NCBI GenBank assembly: GCA_949361645.1
Contig: OX442429.1
Location: 8,272,194 to 8,336,193, forward strand
Direction: 5' to 3'
DNA: 64,000 bases
Source of the DNA: Spongilla lacustris
Taxonomy: Eukaryota > Porifera > Demospongiae > Spongillida > Spongillidae
Notes under the pieces: generated by a model
What the model was told of the DNA's origin: nothing
What the model saw: only the letters and a program-made list of their open reading frames with translations
Databases searched by the model: none
Made by a program: the position numbers and the translations under genes
Part shown: piece by piece, positions 41,345-54,900 of the stretch
How the letters are laid out: each line of letters starts with the position of its first letter
Numbering within the stretch: the first letter of the stretch is position 1

Positions 41345-44300
41345 TAAGTATAAAGCATTTTCATTTGTCCCATTTTTTGACATTTAATGCTGCGCTACAA
41401 TTAGTATGGTACCGTACACATTTGTCGTACTAAATCACCATATCTATGCATCAAGATGTTGCAGATTCATGCCACCTGTTTCTATTTATTTATTGTATCT
41501 TCACCCTATAGTGTACAATTGACTTTAATCACTTATCCCCAAGCACCCCATATATTTAATTTCCTGTCTTCACCCATCCTATCTCTTTTAAACTCTCTCT
41601 ATCTTCCGGGCCCAACTGAGTGTCATTGTTCTTGGGAATCTGGCATGAGGGCTCACAGGCTCCGTTGATTTTGGGGAAGTGGGGTAAGCCTTGCCACCGC
41701 CAGTTAGCGTGGGATCTGTTGCATCATTGGTAGGCATTGCCACCCTTGACCGAGACTTCCCCTAGCTGTGTGTGTGTTTGGGGCTCCTGCTTTTGACCTC
41801 CAGGATGCCAACCTGTGTCTTCACCTGGGTCACGTTCTTAATGCCTAAGATGAGGCGATTGCTGTAAGGCATAGACAGCATCGCTAATTCCTTAATTGTG
41901 TTGGCTTCCCTTGATCATGACTCTTTTTGGGAATCTATTATCTATCCCTATAAATTTGATAACAGTAATCTAACTTTGAATTTTATTCTTATCAATTTGT
42001 TGTATGTATTTATTGCGTCTGTTGCATCATTGGTAAGCAGTGCCGCCCTTGACCAAGATGGTGTGCTGAATGTGTGTGCATGTACTGTTTATTAATAGTT
42101 ATGTTCATGTAGAGCTATGCACAAGTGTGTATGGTTCCTATGCATTCAAAGAGCAGCATTACATGTAGCTTAATCCCCGTGGCAGCCAGCCTAAACTGAT
42201 CGTACTCCACAGACATTTGTCCGCAATGTCCATCTGCCTCAATGAGCCAGGAGACTTACAAGCAATTGATCTGTGTTCTCCGTGCGAATGGTTGGCAAAG
42301 CTGTCCTAAGTATAAAGCAATTTCAGGTGTCCCATTTTTTGACATTTAATGCTGCGCTACAATTAGTATGGTACCGTACACATTTGTCGTACTAAATCAC
42401 CATATCTATGCATCAAGATGTTGCAGATTCATGCCACCTGTTTCTATTTATTTATTGTATCTTCACCCTATAATGTACAATTGACCTTAATCACTTATCC
42501 CCAAGCAACCAGTATATTGAAATTCCTGTCTTCACCCATCCTATCTCTTTTAAACTCTCTCTATCTTCCGGGCCCAACTGAGTGTCATTGTTCTTGGGAA
42601 TCTGGCATGAGGGATCACAGGCTCCGTTGATTTTGGGGAAGTGGGGTAAGCCTTGCCACCGCCAGTTAGCGTGGGATCTGTTGCATCATTGGTAGGCATT
42701 GCCACCCTTGACCGAGACTTCCCCTAGCTGTGTGTGTGTTTGGGGCTCCTGCTTTTGACCTCCAGGATGCCAACCTGTGTCTTCACCTGGGTCACGTTCT
42801 TAATGCCTAAGATGAGGCGATTGCTGTAAGGCATAGACAGCATCGCTAATTCCTTAATTGTGTTGGCTTCCCTTGATCATGACTCTTTTTGGGAATCTAT
42901 TATCTATCCCTATAAATTTGATAACAGTAATCTAACTTTGAATTTTATTCTTATCAATTTGTTGTATGTATTTATTGCGTCTGTTGCATCATTGGTAAGC
43001 AGTGCCGCCCTTGACCAAGATGGTGTGCTGAATGTGTGTGCATGTACTGTTTATTAATAGTTATGTTCATGTAGAGCTATGCACAAGTGTGTATGGTTCC
43101 TATGCATTCAAAGAGCAGCATTACATGTAGCTTAATCCCCGTGGCAGCCAGCCTAAACTGATCGTACTCCACAGACATTTGTCCGCAATGTCCATCTGCC
43201 TCAATGAGCCAGGAGACTTACAAGCAATTGATCTGTGTTCTCCGTGCGAATGGTTGGCAAAGCTGTCCTAAGTATAAAGCAATTTCAGGTGTCCCATTTT
43301 TTGACATTTAATGCTGCGCTACAATTAGTATGGTACCGTACACATTTGTCGTACTAAATCACCATATCTATGCATCAAGATGTTGCAGATTCATGCCACC
43401 TGTTTCTATTTATTTATTGTATCTTCACCCTATAATGTACAATTGACCTTAATCACTTATCCCCAAGCAACCAGTATATTGAAATTCCTGTCTTCACCCA
43501 TCCTATCTCTTTTAAACTCTCTCTATCTTCCGGGCCCAACTGAGTGTCATTGTTCTTGGGAATCTGGCATGAGGGATCACAGGCTCCGTTGATTTTGGGG
43601 AAGTGGGGTAAGCCTTGCCACTGCCAGTTAGCGTGGGATCTGTTGCATCATTGGTAGGCATTGCCACCCTTGACCGAGACTTCCCCTAGCTGTGTGTGTG
43701 TTTGGGGCTCCTGCTTTTGACCTCCAGGATGCCAACCTGTGTCTTAACCTGGGTCACGTCCTTAATGCCTAAGATGAGGCGATTGCTGTAAGGCATAGAC
43801 AGCATCGCTAATTCCTTAATTGTGTTGGCTTCCCTTGATCATGACTCTTTTTGGGAATCTATTATCTATCCCTATAAATCCCATTACAGTAATCTAACTT
43901 TGAATTTTATTCTTATCAATTTGTATGTATTTATTGCGTCTGTTGCATCATTGGTAAGCAGTGTCGCCTTTGACCGAGATGGTGTGCTTAATGTGTGTGC
44001 ATGTACTGTTTATTAATAGTTATGTTCATGTAGAGCTATGCACAAGTGTGTATGGTTCCTATGCATTCAAAGAGCAGCATTACATGTAGCTTAATCCCCG
44101 TGGCAGCCAGCCTAAACTGATCGTACTCCACAGACATTTGTCCGCAATGTCCATCTGCCTCAATGAGCCAGGAGACTTACAAGCAATTGATCTGTGTTCT
44201 CTGTGCGAATGGTTGGCAAAGCTGTCCTAAGTATAAAGCAATTTCAGGTGTCCCATTTTTTGACATTTAATGCTGCGCTACAATTAGTATGGTATCGTAC

Positions 44301-47300
44301 ACATTTGTCGTACTAAATCACCATATCTATGCATCAAGATGTTGCGGATTTATGCCACCTGTTTCTATTTATTTATTGTATCTTCACCCTATAGTGTACA
44401 ATTGACCTTAATCACTTATCCCCAAGCACCCCGTATATTTAAATTCCTGTCTTCACCCATCCTATCTCTTTTAAACTCTCTCTATCTTCCGGGCCCAACT
44501 GAGTGTCATTGTTCATGGGAATCTGGCATGAGGGCTCACAGGCTCCGTTGATTTTGGGGAAGTGGGGTAAGCCTTGCCACCGCCAGTTAGCGTGGGATCT
44601 GTTGCATCATTGGTAGGCATTGCCACCCTTGACCGAGACTTCCCCTAGCTGTGTGTGTGTTTGGGGCTCCTGCTTTTGACCTCCAGGATGCCAACCTGTG
44701 TCTTAACCTGGGTCACGTCCTTAATGCCTAAGATGAGGCGATTGCTGTAAGGCATAGACAGCATCGCTAATTCCTTAATTGTGTTGGCTTCCCTTGATCA
44801 TGACTCTTTTTGGGAATCTATTATCTATCCCTATAAATCCCATCACAGTAATCTAACTTTGAATTTTATTATTATCAATTTGTTGTATGTATTTATTGCG
44901 TCTGTTGCATCATTGGTAAGCAGTGCCGCCCTTGACCAAGATGGTGTGCTGAATGTGTGTGCATGTACTGTTTATTAATAGTTATGTTCATGTAGAGCTA
45001 TGCACAAGTGTGTATGGTTCCTATGCATTCAAAGAGCAGCATTACATGTAGCTTAATCCCCGTGGCAGCCAGCCTAAACTGATCGTACTCCACAGACATT
45101 TGTCCGCAATGTCCATCTGCCTCAATGAGCCAGGAGACTTACAAGCAATTGATCTGTGTTCTCCGTGCGAATGGTTGGCAAAGCTGTCCTAAGTATAAAG
45201 CAATTTCAGGTGTCCCATTTTTTGACATTTAATGCTGCGCTACAATTAGTATGGTACCGTACACATTTGTCGTACTAAATCACCATATCTATGCATCAAG
45301 ATGTTGCAGATTCATGCCACCTGTTTCTATTTATTTATTGTATCTTCACCCTATAATGTACAATTGACCTTAATCACTTATCCCCAAGCAACCAGTATAT
45401 TGAAATTCCTGTCTTCACCCATCCTATCTCTTTTAAACTCTCTCTATCTTCCGGGCCCAACTGAGTGTCATTGTTCTTGGGAATCTGGCATGAGGGATCA
45501 CAGGCTCCGTTGATTTTGGGGAAGTGGGGTAAGCCTTGCCACCGCCAGTTAGCGTGGGATCTGTTGCATCATTGGTAGGCATTGCCACCCTTGACCGAGA
45601 CTTCCCCTAGCTGTGTGTGTGTTTGGGGCTCCTGCTTTTGACCTCCAGGATGCCAACCTGTGTCTTAACCTGGGTCACGTCCTTAATGCCTAAGATGAGG
45701 CGATTGCTGTAAGGCATAGACAGCATCGCTAATTCCTTAATTGTGTTGGCTTCCCTTGATCATGACTCTTTTTGGGAATCTATTATCTATCCCTATAAAT
45801 CCCATTACAGTAATCTAACTTTGAATTTTATTCTTATCAATTTGTATGTATTTATTGCGTCTGTTGCATCATTGGTAAGCAGTGCCGCCCTTGATCGAGA
45901 TGGTGTGCTGAATGTGTGTGCATGTACTGTTTATTAATAGTTATGTTAATGTAGAGCTATGCACAAGTGTGTATGGTTCCTATGCATTCAAAGAGCAGCA
46001 TTACATGTAGCTTAATCCCCGTGGCAGCCAGCCTAAACTGATCGTACTCCACAGACATTTGTCCGCAATGTCCATCTGCCTCAATGAGCCAGGAGACTTA
46101 CAAGCAATTGATCTGTGTTCTCCGTGCGAATGGTTGGCAAAACTGTCCTAAGTATAAAGCATTTTCAGGTGTCCCATTTTTTGACATTTAATGCTGCGCT
46201 ACAATTTATATGGTACCGTACACATTTGTTGTACTAAATCACCATATCTATGCATCAAGATGTTGCAGATTCATGCCACCTGTTTCTATTTATTTATTGT
46301 ATCTTCACCCTATAGTGTACAATTGACCTTAATCACTTATCCCCAAGCACCCCGTATATTTAAATTCCTGTCTTCACCCATCCTATCTCTTTTAAACTCT
46401 CTCTATCTTCCGGGCCCAACTGAGTGTCATTGTTCATGGGAATCTGGCATGAGGGCTCACAGGCTTCGTTGATTTTGGGGAAGTGGGGTAAGCCTTGCCA
46501 CCGCCAGTTAGCGTGGGATCTGTTGCATCATTGGTAGGCATTGCCACCCTTGACCGAGACTTCCCCTAGCTGTGTGTGTGTTTGGGGCTCCTGCTTTTGA
46601 CCTCCAGGATGCCAACCTGTGTCTTAACCTGGGTCACGTCCTTAATGCCTAAGATGAGGCGATTGCTGTAAGGCATAGACAGCATCGCTAATTCCTTAAT
46701 TGTGTTGGCTTCCCTTGATCATGACTCTTTTTGGGAATCTATTATCTATCCCTATAAATCCCATTACAGTAATCTAACTTTGAATTTTATTCTTATCAAT
46801 TTGTATGTATTTATTGCGTCTGTTGCATCATTGGTAAGCAGTGCCGCCCTTGATCGAGATGGTGTGCTGAATGTGTGTGCATGTACTGTTTATTAATAGT
46901 TATGTTAATGTAGAGCTATGCACAAGTGTGTATGGTTCCTATGCATTCAAAGAGCAGCATTACATGTAGCTTAATCCCCGTGGCAGCCAGCCTAAACTGA
47001 TCGTACTCCACAGACATTTGTCCGCAATGTCCATCTGCCTCAATGAGCCAGGAGACTTACAAGCAATTGATCTGTGTTCTCCGTGCGAATGGTTGGCAAA
47101 ACTGTCCTAAGTCTAAAGCATTTTCAGGTGTCCCATTTTTTGACATTTAATGCTGCGCTACAATTTATATGGTACCGTACACATTTGTCGTACTAAATCA
47201 CCATATCTATGCATCAAGATGTTGCAGATTCATGCCACCTGTTTCTATTTATTTATTGTATCTTCACCCTATAGTGTACAATTGACCTTAATCACTTATC

Positions 47301-47354
47301 CCCAAGCACCCCGTATATTGAAATTCCTGTCTTCACCCATCCTATCTCTTTTAA

Positions 47355-47988
47355 CCCTCCTACTGCGGAAGGCATATATATATGCCCAATAATTGATCTC
47401 GCGTAATGCGACGGGCATATATATATGCCCGGCAGGATGATTGAACTGCAACGCCTGTTTCCGCGCGAAGCGAAGCGTTCATTACAGCATTGTTGTTTAG
47501 AACAAAGACTCCCAACATCTGCATGCAATTCGCCGTGTAGCAAACCTATACCTGTCGGCCATATTTGAATAGTAAGCCTAACTCCATTTGTAGCCCACAA
47601 CAGGTGCTCGCGTCTAAGTGTCTTAAAAGCAACAAAAAGTGGTGAGATACGTTGAAACTAGTATAACAACCCTTAAATGAACATGTAGGTTCTTAGAAAG
47701 CAAATTCTCAGAGTAACAAAGACTTCTCCCGTGTAAGCGTACGATAACGTACGATACGGCATGGAAACAACGTTCGCACCGTGTATGGAACACACGGGTA
47801 GCGTTAAAAAGGCATAGCGAGTGAAGCTGGGGCACTTACCAACGTGTGTTGACGAAATAGGCAATACAGAGCACAGAGTTCTAACGAAAACGTTCCAAAT
47901 GCGAGTAGCAAATAAAATCAATTACTATGCTAAAATTCCTTTCGCAATACGTCACGTTATGAATAATTAATGAGCAGCAGCAGGAGGG
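47355..47988. mobile_element. piggyBac-type MITE, 634 bp, in the satellite
   Basis: TTAA flanks both sides (47,351-47,354 and 47,989-47,992). Ends are CCCTCCTACTGC and GCAGCAGCAGGAGGG, the CCC...GGG pattern of piggyBac elements. The uninterrupted satellite reads TCTTTTAAACTCTC at this point, giving the empty site. GGGCATATATATATGCCC palindromes (47,372-47,391 and 47,412-47,431) lie near the left end. No transposase. Confidence 0.93.
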
Positions 47989-48569
47989 TTAAACTCTCTC
48001 TATCTTCCGGGCCCAACTGAGTGTCATTGTCCTTGGGAATCTGGCATGAGGGCTCACAGACTCCATTGATTTTGGGGAAGTGGGGTAAGCCTTGCCACCG
48101 CCAGTTAGCGTGGGATCTGTTGCATCATTGGTAGGCATTGCCACCGTTGACCGTGACTTCCCCTAGCTGTGTGTGTGTTTGGGGCTCCTGCTTTTGACCT
48201 CCAGGATGCCAACCTGTGTCTTCACCTGGGTCACGTCCTTAATGCCTAAGATGAGGCGATTGCTGTAAGGCATAGACAGCATCGCTAATTCCTTAATTGT
48301 GTTGGCTTCCCTTGATCATGACTCTTTGGGAATCTATTATCTATCCCTATAAATCCCATCACAGTAATCTAACTTTGAACTTTATTCTTATCAATTTGTA
48401 TGTATTTATTGCGTCTGTTGCATCATTGGTAAGCAGTGCCGCCCTTGACCGAGATGGTGTGCTGAATGTGTGTGCATGTACTGTTTATTAATAGTTATGT
48501 TCATATAGAGCTATGCACAAGTGTGTATGGTTCCTATGCATTCAAAGAGCAGCATTACATGTAGCTTAA

Positions 48570-48715
48570 TCATAGATTGACTGTGTTTGTGACTTAAGTC
48601 ATGACTTAAGTCACAAATCACTAATTATATTCATGTGGCCTTTCAAAACTTAGCTACCTTCATGTGGTGGATTGTGTAAACTGATAGGTACAGCTACAAA
48701 ATCAGTGAATATATA
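48570..48715 (+). repeat. Left terminal inverted repeat of piggyBac-like element
   Basis: It matches the complement of 51,757-51,901 with few differences. Confidence 0.92.
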
Positions 48716-49819
48716 CATGTACATGTAGAATGTGAGCAGCTGAATGTGTATGCAAGGCACTATATTTACATTGCAGCATCTGCAATATGCTTTACTAGAC
48801 AATTGCTTCCTTGCTTTGATCGCAGTCCACATAGAGCCACGATTTTTCCATTTGATGCATCTGAGCAAACACTACTACAGTTTATGCAGGGGCTCCTACA
48901 AACACTGCATAGTCTGCTTGCATAAGTAGCAGTGCACAGTTCAGAATCCTTGTTGTATAATGGAAGAGACTTTAGTGGTACAAAATTATGTAGCAAATGC
49001 TCATTTTCACTTTCAAGCCTTGTACTCAGGGATGTTAAGGCAGCCTACACAAGAAAACATATTTACATGATGTTGACAATATGTCGACAAGTATGTTCAT
49101 GATTACATCATTATGACATAATGCAAATCACTGTTTATTCAAGCATTGCGATCGTACGGAAGATATTTTTGTAAAGCATTCATACCTATTGTCGCGCTAG
49201 GGTATTCTAGCGCTTAGATTTCGTATATGACGCATATAAGTTTTGGCTTGACAATATAAAAGTTGCAGCTGTCGAGCGGGAAAGTTCAGTTACGTCATAT
49301 TTTATCGCCTTAAGAGGGTCGTTTGTGAAAAGCAAAACGGCGCTGATGAAGACGAGGGCGGATAAGAGGACTTTTGTGCCTGGTATGTTACACGATGTTT
49401 CTATTGCTCGTATACGCTTAGGATGTGATTGGAACGTACTTGGTTCGCTAAATATAGTCATGTTTATGTAAATACGCCGCCATTTTGAAAAAATACTACG
49501 CATGATTGCTACGAAGGCTGAAGTACATCTTACACAACCTAAGCGTAACTTTGTCCAGCGTGTAGGGTTCTAACATAATATGGCATTTATTGCTTGATCC
49601 GTGCATTGCTTTGTCACCGCCACTATCGCTCGATGGCTAATTGTTACCAATACGTACGCTTGCAAGTAAACCTGAACAATCGAACAACACTATTAGGTGG
49701 ACATATATATATAGCATTCTTAAGCCAAGTTTGACGGCAATGCAACATGTTATATGGCTTTTACACTTTATGAAAGGTTAAATATGTACGGTCTGGGTAC
49801 GAGACACGCGTAGGCTGCC

Positions 49820-51571
49820 TTAACACCCCTGAGTACAATGGTTAGCCTGTGTGCCTATGCTTATTTGCATTAGCAAGGCTTTGGCAACAGCTTCAGTGAA
49901 GTCGGAGTGGCTCAGCATACTGCTTCCTGTGTGGAACTTCTTGTACAAGAGGTATGCATCAGTTTCTACAATCCCAAGAACTGTTGCCACAACACGGTTT
50001 GTCCAAGACTGGGTTTGCCATGCTGTTTCCAGTGCCAGGCTTCCTTGACGCATGTGATTGTTAATGTCTATAATCGATGCTGCATCAAAATAGGATTCAA
50101 CAATCTTCTTTCGCTTGACTGTTTTGTTAAATACTTCCGTCTGTCCTACCTCCTCCCCATCTTCATCAAGCATCTCTCTCCATCTGCGCTTGTTGGATGG
50201 CTTACCAGGGAGAGTTGTAGAATGTGTGGACACAAAACACTTTCTAACTTTATCCCCCCATGCATGGGCCATGATGTTGTGGCCCTCTACACTGGATGTT
50301 AGTGTGACATCATCACCTAGTTCTTTGAATTCCACCTCATCAAGATACAGCTTAGGAAACATTCGAGTTGCTGTCTTTACTAATCCTGTGAAGTGCATAC
50401 CATTCTTTCTACAAGCAACAGCTGTGGTGACACTAGAGAAGGCAGAATCTGCACTTATAGCTCTCCCAGAGCCATGCCATGGCTTGGTAAGCCTAAGGAG
50501 CAGGGCAGTGCCTGCAAGCTTGTATTCAGACATGTATTCCTTAGTGTTCATAACCTCAGCACCTTCCTGAATCTCAAGCTGTAGAATGATCTTTGTGTCA
50601 GCATCTGCACTATTCTTCAGCTCACATCCCACTCCTTTTGGCTTTCTGTCTATTCGTGTCACATGGGGCATTCCATCCGAACAAAAATCACCATCTTTTC
50701 CTCTCCATGACGACACAGACTTATCTACGCACAGCTGCCACCCAGGATAGAACTTCTCTACTCTTCGCTGATTGAAGCATTCGATCAAGCGGCGAACTGA
50801 TGACCATTTATCACTGTTATTCTCATCTTCAGGGCAGAATGATAGGCATCTAAGTAAAATTTCAAAGCGATTTCGTGACAGGCCATATCGCTCCCCAAAA
50901 CGAGGAGCAGGAAAAAGACCATCCTCAGTGGACCACAAATCTCGTCTACCTTCTGAGGTCCTTGTCAAAGAATACAGGGCACCGAACACTGCCAATATCT
51001 CCCCTTCATTGACCTTCTCACATCCTTCAGGCAAGCGGTCTGAAGTCCAATTGCTGATATCTGTCAGCATATGGGATGGAAATGACAGCATCCAATAATC
51101 GAAAGGTGTCCTACGCATCTCATCCACATCATTTCCCCACAAGATGTGTGCTCCAAATCTTGGCATGCATCTCCAGTCTTCAAGAACTCCATCAACAACC
51201 TTCCATTGTACTCCATGGCAAAGTAGACTGTTGTCAGAATCATCTACTTCTTGCTCATGCTGTTCTGTAAGACCCACTGCTTGAGACGCTGCTTCTTCTG
51301 AAATGGAGGGTGGAGAGTGTGCGCTTGTGCTACCACTGCTGCTTGCATCAATGACTTGACATTTCAGGCTGCGTGCTGATAAGGCCAATGAAACCCCTAC
51401 CTCACTAAAATGTACTAAGTATTTCACTTTTCTCCCAATCCCTTGGACTTCTTCGACCACCCCATCCAGTTCTTTTGTTGCAGACAGCCTTCCAAACCTT
51501 TGCTTTGCTGGCTTTTTCCCCAGAACCTTGATTGCACTACACGATACACGATTACCAACCGAAAATGGCAT
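49820..51571 (-). CDS. piggyBac-like (DDE_Tnp_1_7) transposase
   Basis: A 583-residue frame starts at ATG 51,571. Residues ~1-75 resemble a Tudor/chromo-like small barrel (GNRVSCSAIKVLGKK...KYLVHFSEVGVSLALSARSL). The transposase core follows: FDYWMLSFPSHMLTDI, LWSTEDGLFPAPRFG, then LCVDKSVSSWRGK (Asp283), RKPKGVGCELKNSAD, HGSGRAISADSAFSSV (Asp375), and VVATVLGIVETDAYLLYKKF near 545 with the likely third Asp. The C-terminal Cys-rich finger of classical piggyBac is not seen. The subtype resembles piggyBac-derived proteins of protists and marine invertebrates, from memory. No stop or frameshift. Confidence 0.88.
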   Translation of the reverse strand: MPFSVGNRVSCSAIKVLGKKPAKQRFGRLSATKELDGVVEEVQGIGRKVKYLVHFSEVGVSLALSARSLKCQVIDASSSGSTSAHSPPSISEEAASQAVGLTEQHEQEVDDSDNSLLCHGVQWKVVDGVLEDWRCMPRFGAHILWGNDVDEMRRTPFDYWMLSFPSHMLTDISNWTSDRLPEGCEKVNEGEILAVFGALYSLTRTSEGRRDLWSTEDGLFPAPRFGERYGLSRNRFEILLRCLSFCPEDENNSDKWSSVRRLIECFNQRRVEKFYPGWQLCVDKSVSSWRGKDGDFCSDGMPHVTRIDRKPKGVGCELKNSADADTKIILQLEIQEGAEVMNTKEYMSEYKLAGTALLLRLTKPWHGSGRAISADSAFSSVTTAVACRKNGMHFTGLVKTATRMFPKLYLDEVEFKELGDDVTLTSSVEGHNIMAHAWGDKVRKCFVSTHSTTLPGKPSNKRRWREMLDEDGEEVGQTEVFNKTVKRKKIVESYFDAASIIDINNHMRQGSLALETAWQTQSWTNRVVATVLGIVETDAYLLYKKFHTGSSMLSHSDFTEAVAKALLMQISIGTQANHCTQGC

Positions 51572-51756
51572 TATAGTAGGAGATGCGCAAAACTAACGAC
51601 GGCAGCATACGTTACATGTACGTAAAAATTAAACAGAAACTGTCCTGTGCGGTTGAAAGTGCAGTGCGACCCCTATCCTATTTATAAAGTACCAGCGTCA
51701 TGAAAGAAAAAAGTTGCAAGCGTCATGAAAGGAAAAAGTTGCAAGCGTCATGAAAG

Positions 51757-51901
51757 AAAAAATTCCTAGCTAGCTGTACCTATCAGTTTACACAATCCAC
51801 CACATGAAGGTAGCTAAGTTTTGAAAGGCCACATGAATATAATTAGTGATTTGTGACTTAAGTCATATGACTTAAGTCACAAACGCACGGTCAATCTATG
51901 A
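51757..51901 (-). repeat. Right terminal inverted repeat of piggyBac-like element
   Basis: Inverted partner of 48,570-48,715. Three copies of GCGTCATGAAAG(A/G)AAAAA just inside (51,688-51,760) are a short direct repeat. Confidence 0.92.
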
Positions 51902-54900
51902 TTAATCCCCGTGGCAGCCAGCCTAAACTGATCGTACTCCACAGACATTTGTCCGCAATGTCCATCTGCCTCAATGAGCCAGGAGACTTACAAGCAATTG
52001 ATCTGTGTTCTCCGTGCGAATGTTTGGCAAAGCTGTCCTAAGTATAAAGCATTTTCATTTGTCCCATTTTTTGACATTTAATGCTGCGCTACAATTAGTA
52101 TGGTACCGTACACATTTGTCGTACTAAATCACCATATCTATGCATCAAGATGTTGCAGATTCATGACACCTGTTTCTATTTATTTATTGTATCTTCACCC
52201 CATAGTATACAATTGAATTTAATCACTTATCCCCAAGCACCCCATATATTTAAATTCCTGTCTTCACCCATCCTATCTCTTTTAAACTCTCTCTATCTTC
52301 CGGGCCCAACTGAGTGTCATTGTTCATGGGAATCTGGCATGAGGGCTCACAGGCTCCGTTGATTTTGGGGAAGTGGGGTAAGCCTTGCCACCGCCAGTTA
52401 GCGTGGGATCTGTTGCATCATTGGTAGGCATTGCCACCCTTGACCGAGACTTCCCCTAGCTGTGTGTGTGTTTGGGGCTCCTGCATTTGACCTCCAGGAT
52501 GCCAACCTGTGTCTTAACCTGGGTCACGTCCTTAATGCCTAAGATGAGGCGATTGCTGTAAGGCATAGACAGCATCGCTAATTCCTTAATTGTGTTGGCT
52601 TCCCTTGATCATGACTCTTTTTGGGAATCTATTGTCTATCCCTATAAATCCCATCACAGTAATCTAACTTTGAATTTTATTCTTATCAATTTGTATGTAT
52701 TTATTGCGTCTGTTGCATCATTGGTAAGCAGTGCCGCCCTTGATCGAGATGGTGTGCTGAATGTGTGTGCATGTACTGTTTATTAATAGTTATGTTCATG
52801 TAGAGCTATGCACAAGTGTGTATGGTTCCTATGCATTCAAAGAGCAGCATTACATGTAGCTTAATCCCCGTGGCAGCCAGCCTAAACTGATCGTACTCCA
52901 CAGACATTTGTCCGCAATGTCCATCTGCCTCAATGAGCCAGGAGACTTACAAGCAATTGATCTGTGTTCTCCATGCGAATGTTTGGCAAAGCTGTCCTAA
53001 GTATAAAGCATTTTCAGCTGTCCCATTTTTTGACATTTAATGCTGCGCTACAATTAGTATGGTACCGTACACATTTGTCGTACTAAATCACCATATCTAT
53101 GCATCAAGATGTTACAGATTCATGCCACCTGTTTCTATTTATTTATTGTATCTTCACCCAATAGTGTACAATTCACCTTAATCACTTATCCCCAAGCACC
53201 CCGTATATTTAAATTCCTGTCTTCACCCATCCTATCTCTTTTAAACTCTCTCTATCTTCCGGGCCCAACTGAGTGTCATTGTTCTTGGAAATCTGGCATG
53301 AGGGCTCACAGGCTCTGTTGATTTTGGGGAAGTGGGGTAAGCCTTGCCACCGCCAGTTAGCGTGGGATCTGTTGCATCATTGGTAGGCATTGCCACCCTT
53401 GACCGAGGCTTCCCCTAGCTGTGTGTGTGTTTGGGGCTCCTGCTTTTGACCTCCAGGATGCCAACCTGTGTCTTCACCTGGGTCACTTCCTTAATGCCTA
53501 AGATGAGGCGATTGCTGTAAGACATAAACAGCATCGCTAATTCCTTAATTATGTTGGCTTCCCTTGATCATGACTCCTTGGGGAATCTATTATCTATCCC
53601 AATAAATCCATCACAGTAATCTAACTTTGAATTTTATTCTTATCAATTTGTATGTATTTATTGCGTCTGTTGCATCATTGTAGGCATTGTTACCCTTGAC
53701 CGAGATGGTGTGCTGAACGTGTATGCATGTACTGTTTATTAATAGTTATGTACATGTAGAGCTATGCACAAGTGTGTATGGTTCCTATGCATTCAAAGAG
53801 CAGCATTACATGTAGCTTAGATCCCCATGGCAGCCAGCCTAAACTGATCGTACTCCACAGACATTTGTCCGCAATGTCCATCTGCCTCAATGAGCCAGGC
53901 GACTTACAAGCAATTGATCTGTGTTCTCCGTGCGAATGGTTGGCAAAACTGTCCTAAGTATAAAGCATTTTCAGGTGTCCCATTTTTTGACATTTAATGC
54001 TGCGCTACAATTAGTATGGTACCGTACACATTTGTCGTACTAAATCACCATATCTATGCATCAAGATGTTGCAGATTCATGACACCTGTTTCTATTTATT
54101 TATTGTATCTTCACCCTATAGTGTACAATTGACCTTAATCACTTATCCCCAAGCACCCCGTATATTTAAATTCCTGTCTTCACCCATCCTATCTCTTTTA
54201 AACTCTCTCTATCTTCCGGGCCCAACTGAGTGTCATTGTTCTTGGGAATCTGGCATGAGGGCTCACAGGCTCCGTTGATTTTGGGGAAGTGGGGTAAGCC
54301 TTGCCACCGCCAGTTAGCGTGGGATCTGTTGCATCATTGGTAGGCATTGCCACCCTTGACCGAGACTTCCCCTAGCTGTGTGTGTGTTTGGGGCTCATGC
54401 TTTTGACCTCCAGGATGCCAACCTGTGTCTTAACCTGGGTCACGTCCTTAGTGCCTAAGATGAGGCGATTGCTGTAAGGCATAGACAGCATCGCTAATTC
54501 CTTAATTGTGTTGGCTTCCCTTGATCATGACTCTTTCTGGGAATCTATTATCTATCCCTATAAATCCCATTACAGTAATCTAACTTTGAATTTTATTCTT
54601 ATCAATTTGTATGTATTTATTGCGTCTGTTGCATCATTGGTAAGCAGTGCTGCCCTTGACCGAGATGGTGTGCTGAATGTGTGTGCATGTACTGTTTATT
54701 AATAGTTATGTTCATGTAGAGCTATGCACAAGTGTGTATGGTTCCTATGCATTCAAAGAGCAGCATTACATGTAGCTTAATCCCCGTGGCAGCCAGCCTA
54801 AACTGATCGTACTCCACAGACATTTGTCCGCAATGTCCATCTGCCTCAATGAGCCAGGAGACTTACAAGCAATTGATCTGTGTTCTCCGTGCGAATGTTT

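Larger units (their letters stand above)
48570..51901 (-). mobile_element. piggyBac-like transposon with ~145-bp inverted ends
   Basis: A TTAA duplication (48,566-48,569 and 51,902-51,905) brackets 3,332 bp. Empty copies of the satellite read GTAGCTTAATCCCC here. Ends read TCATAGATTGAC(T/C)GTG and are inverted repeats for about 145 bp, including two TGACTTAAGTCA palindromes. Unlike classical piggyBac the ends do not start CCC. The minus strand encodes a full-length transposase, so this may be an autonomous copy. Confidence 0.95.
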
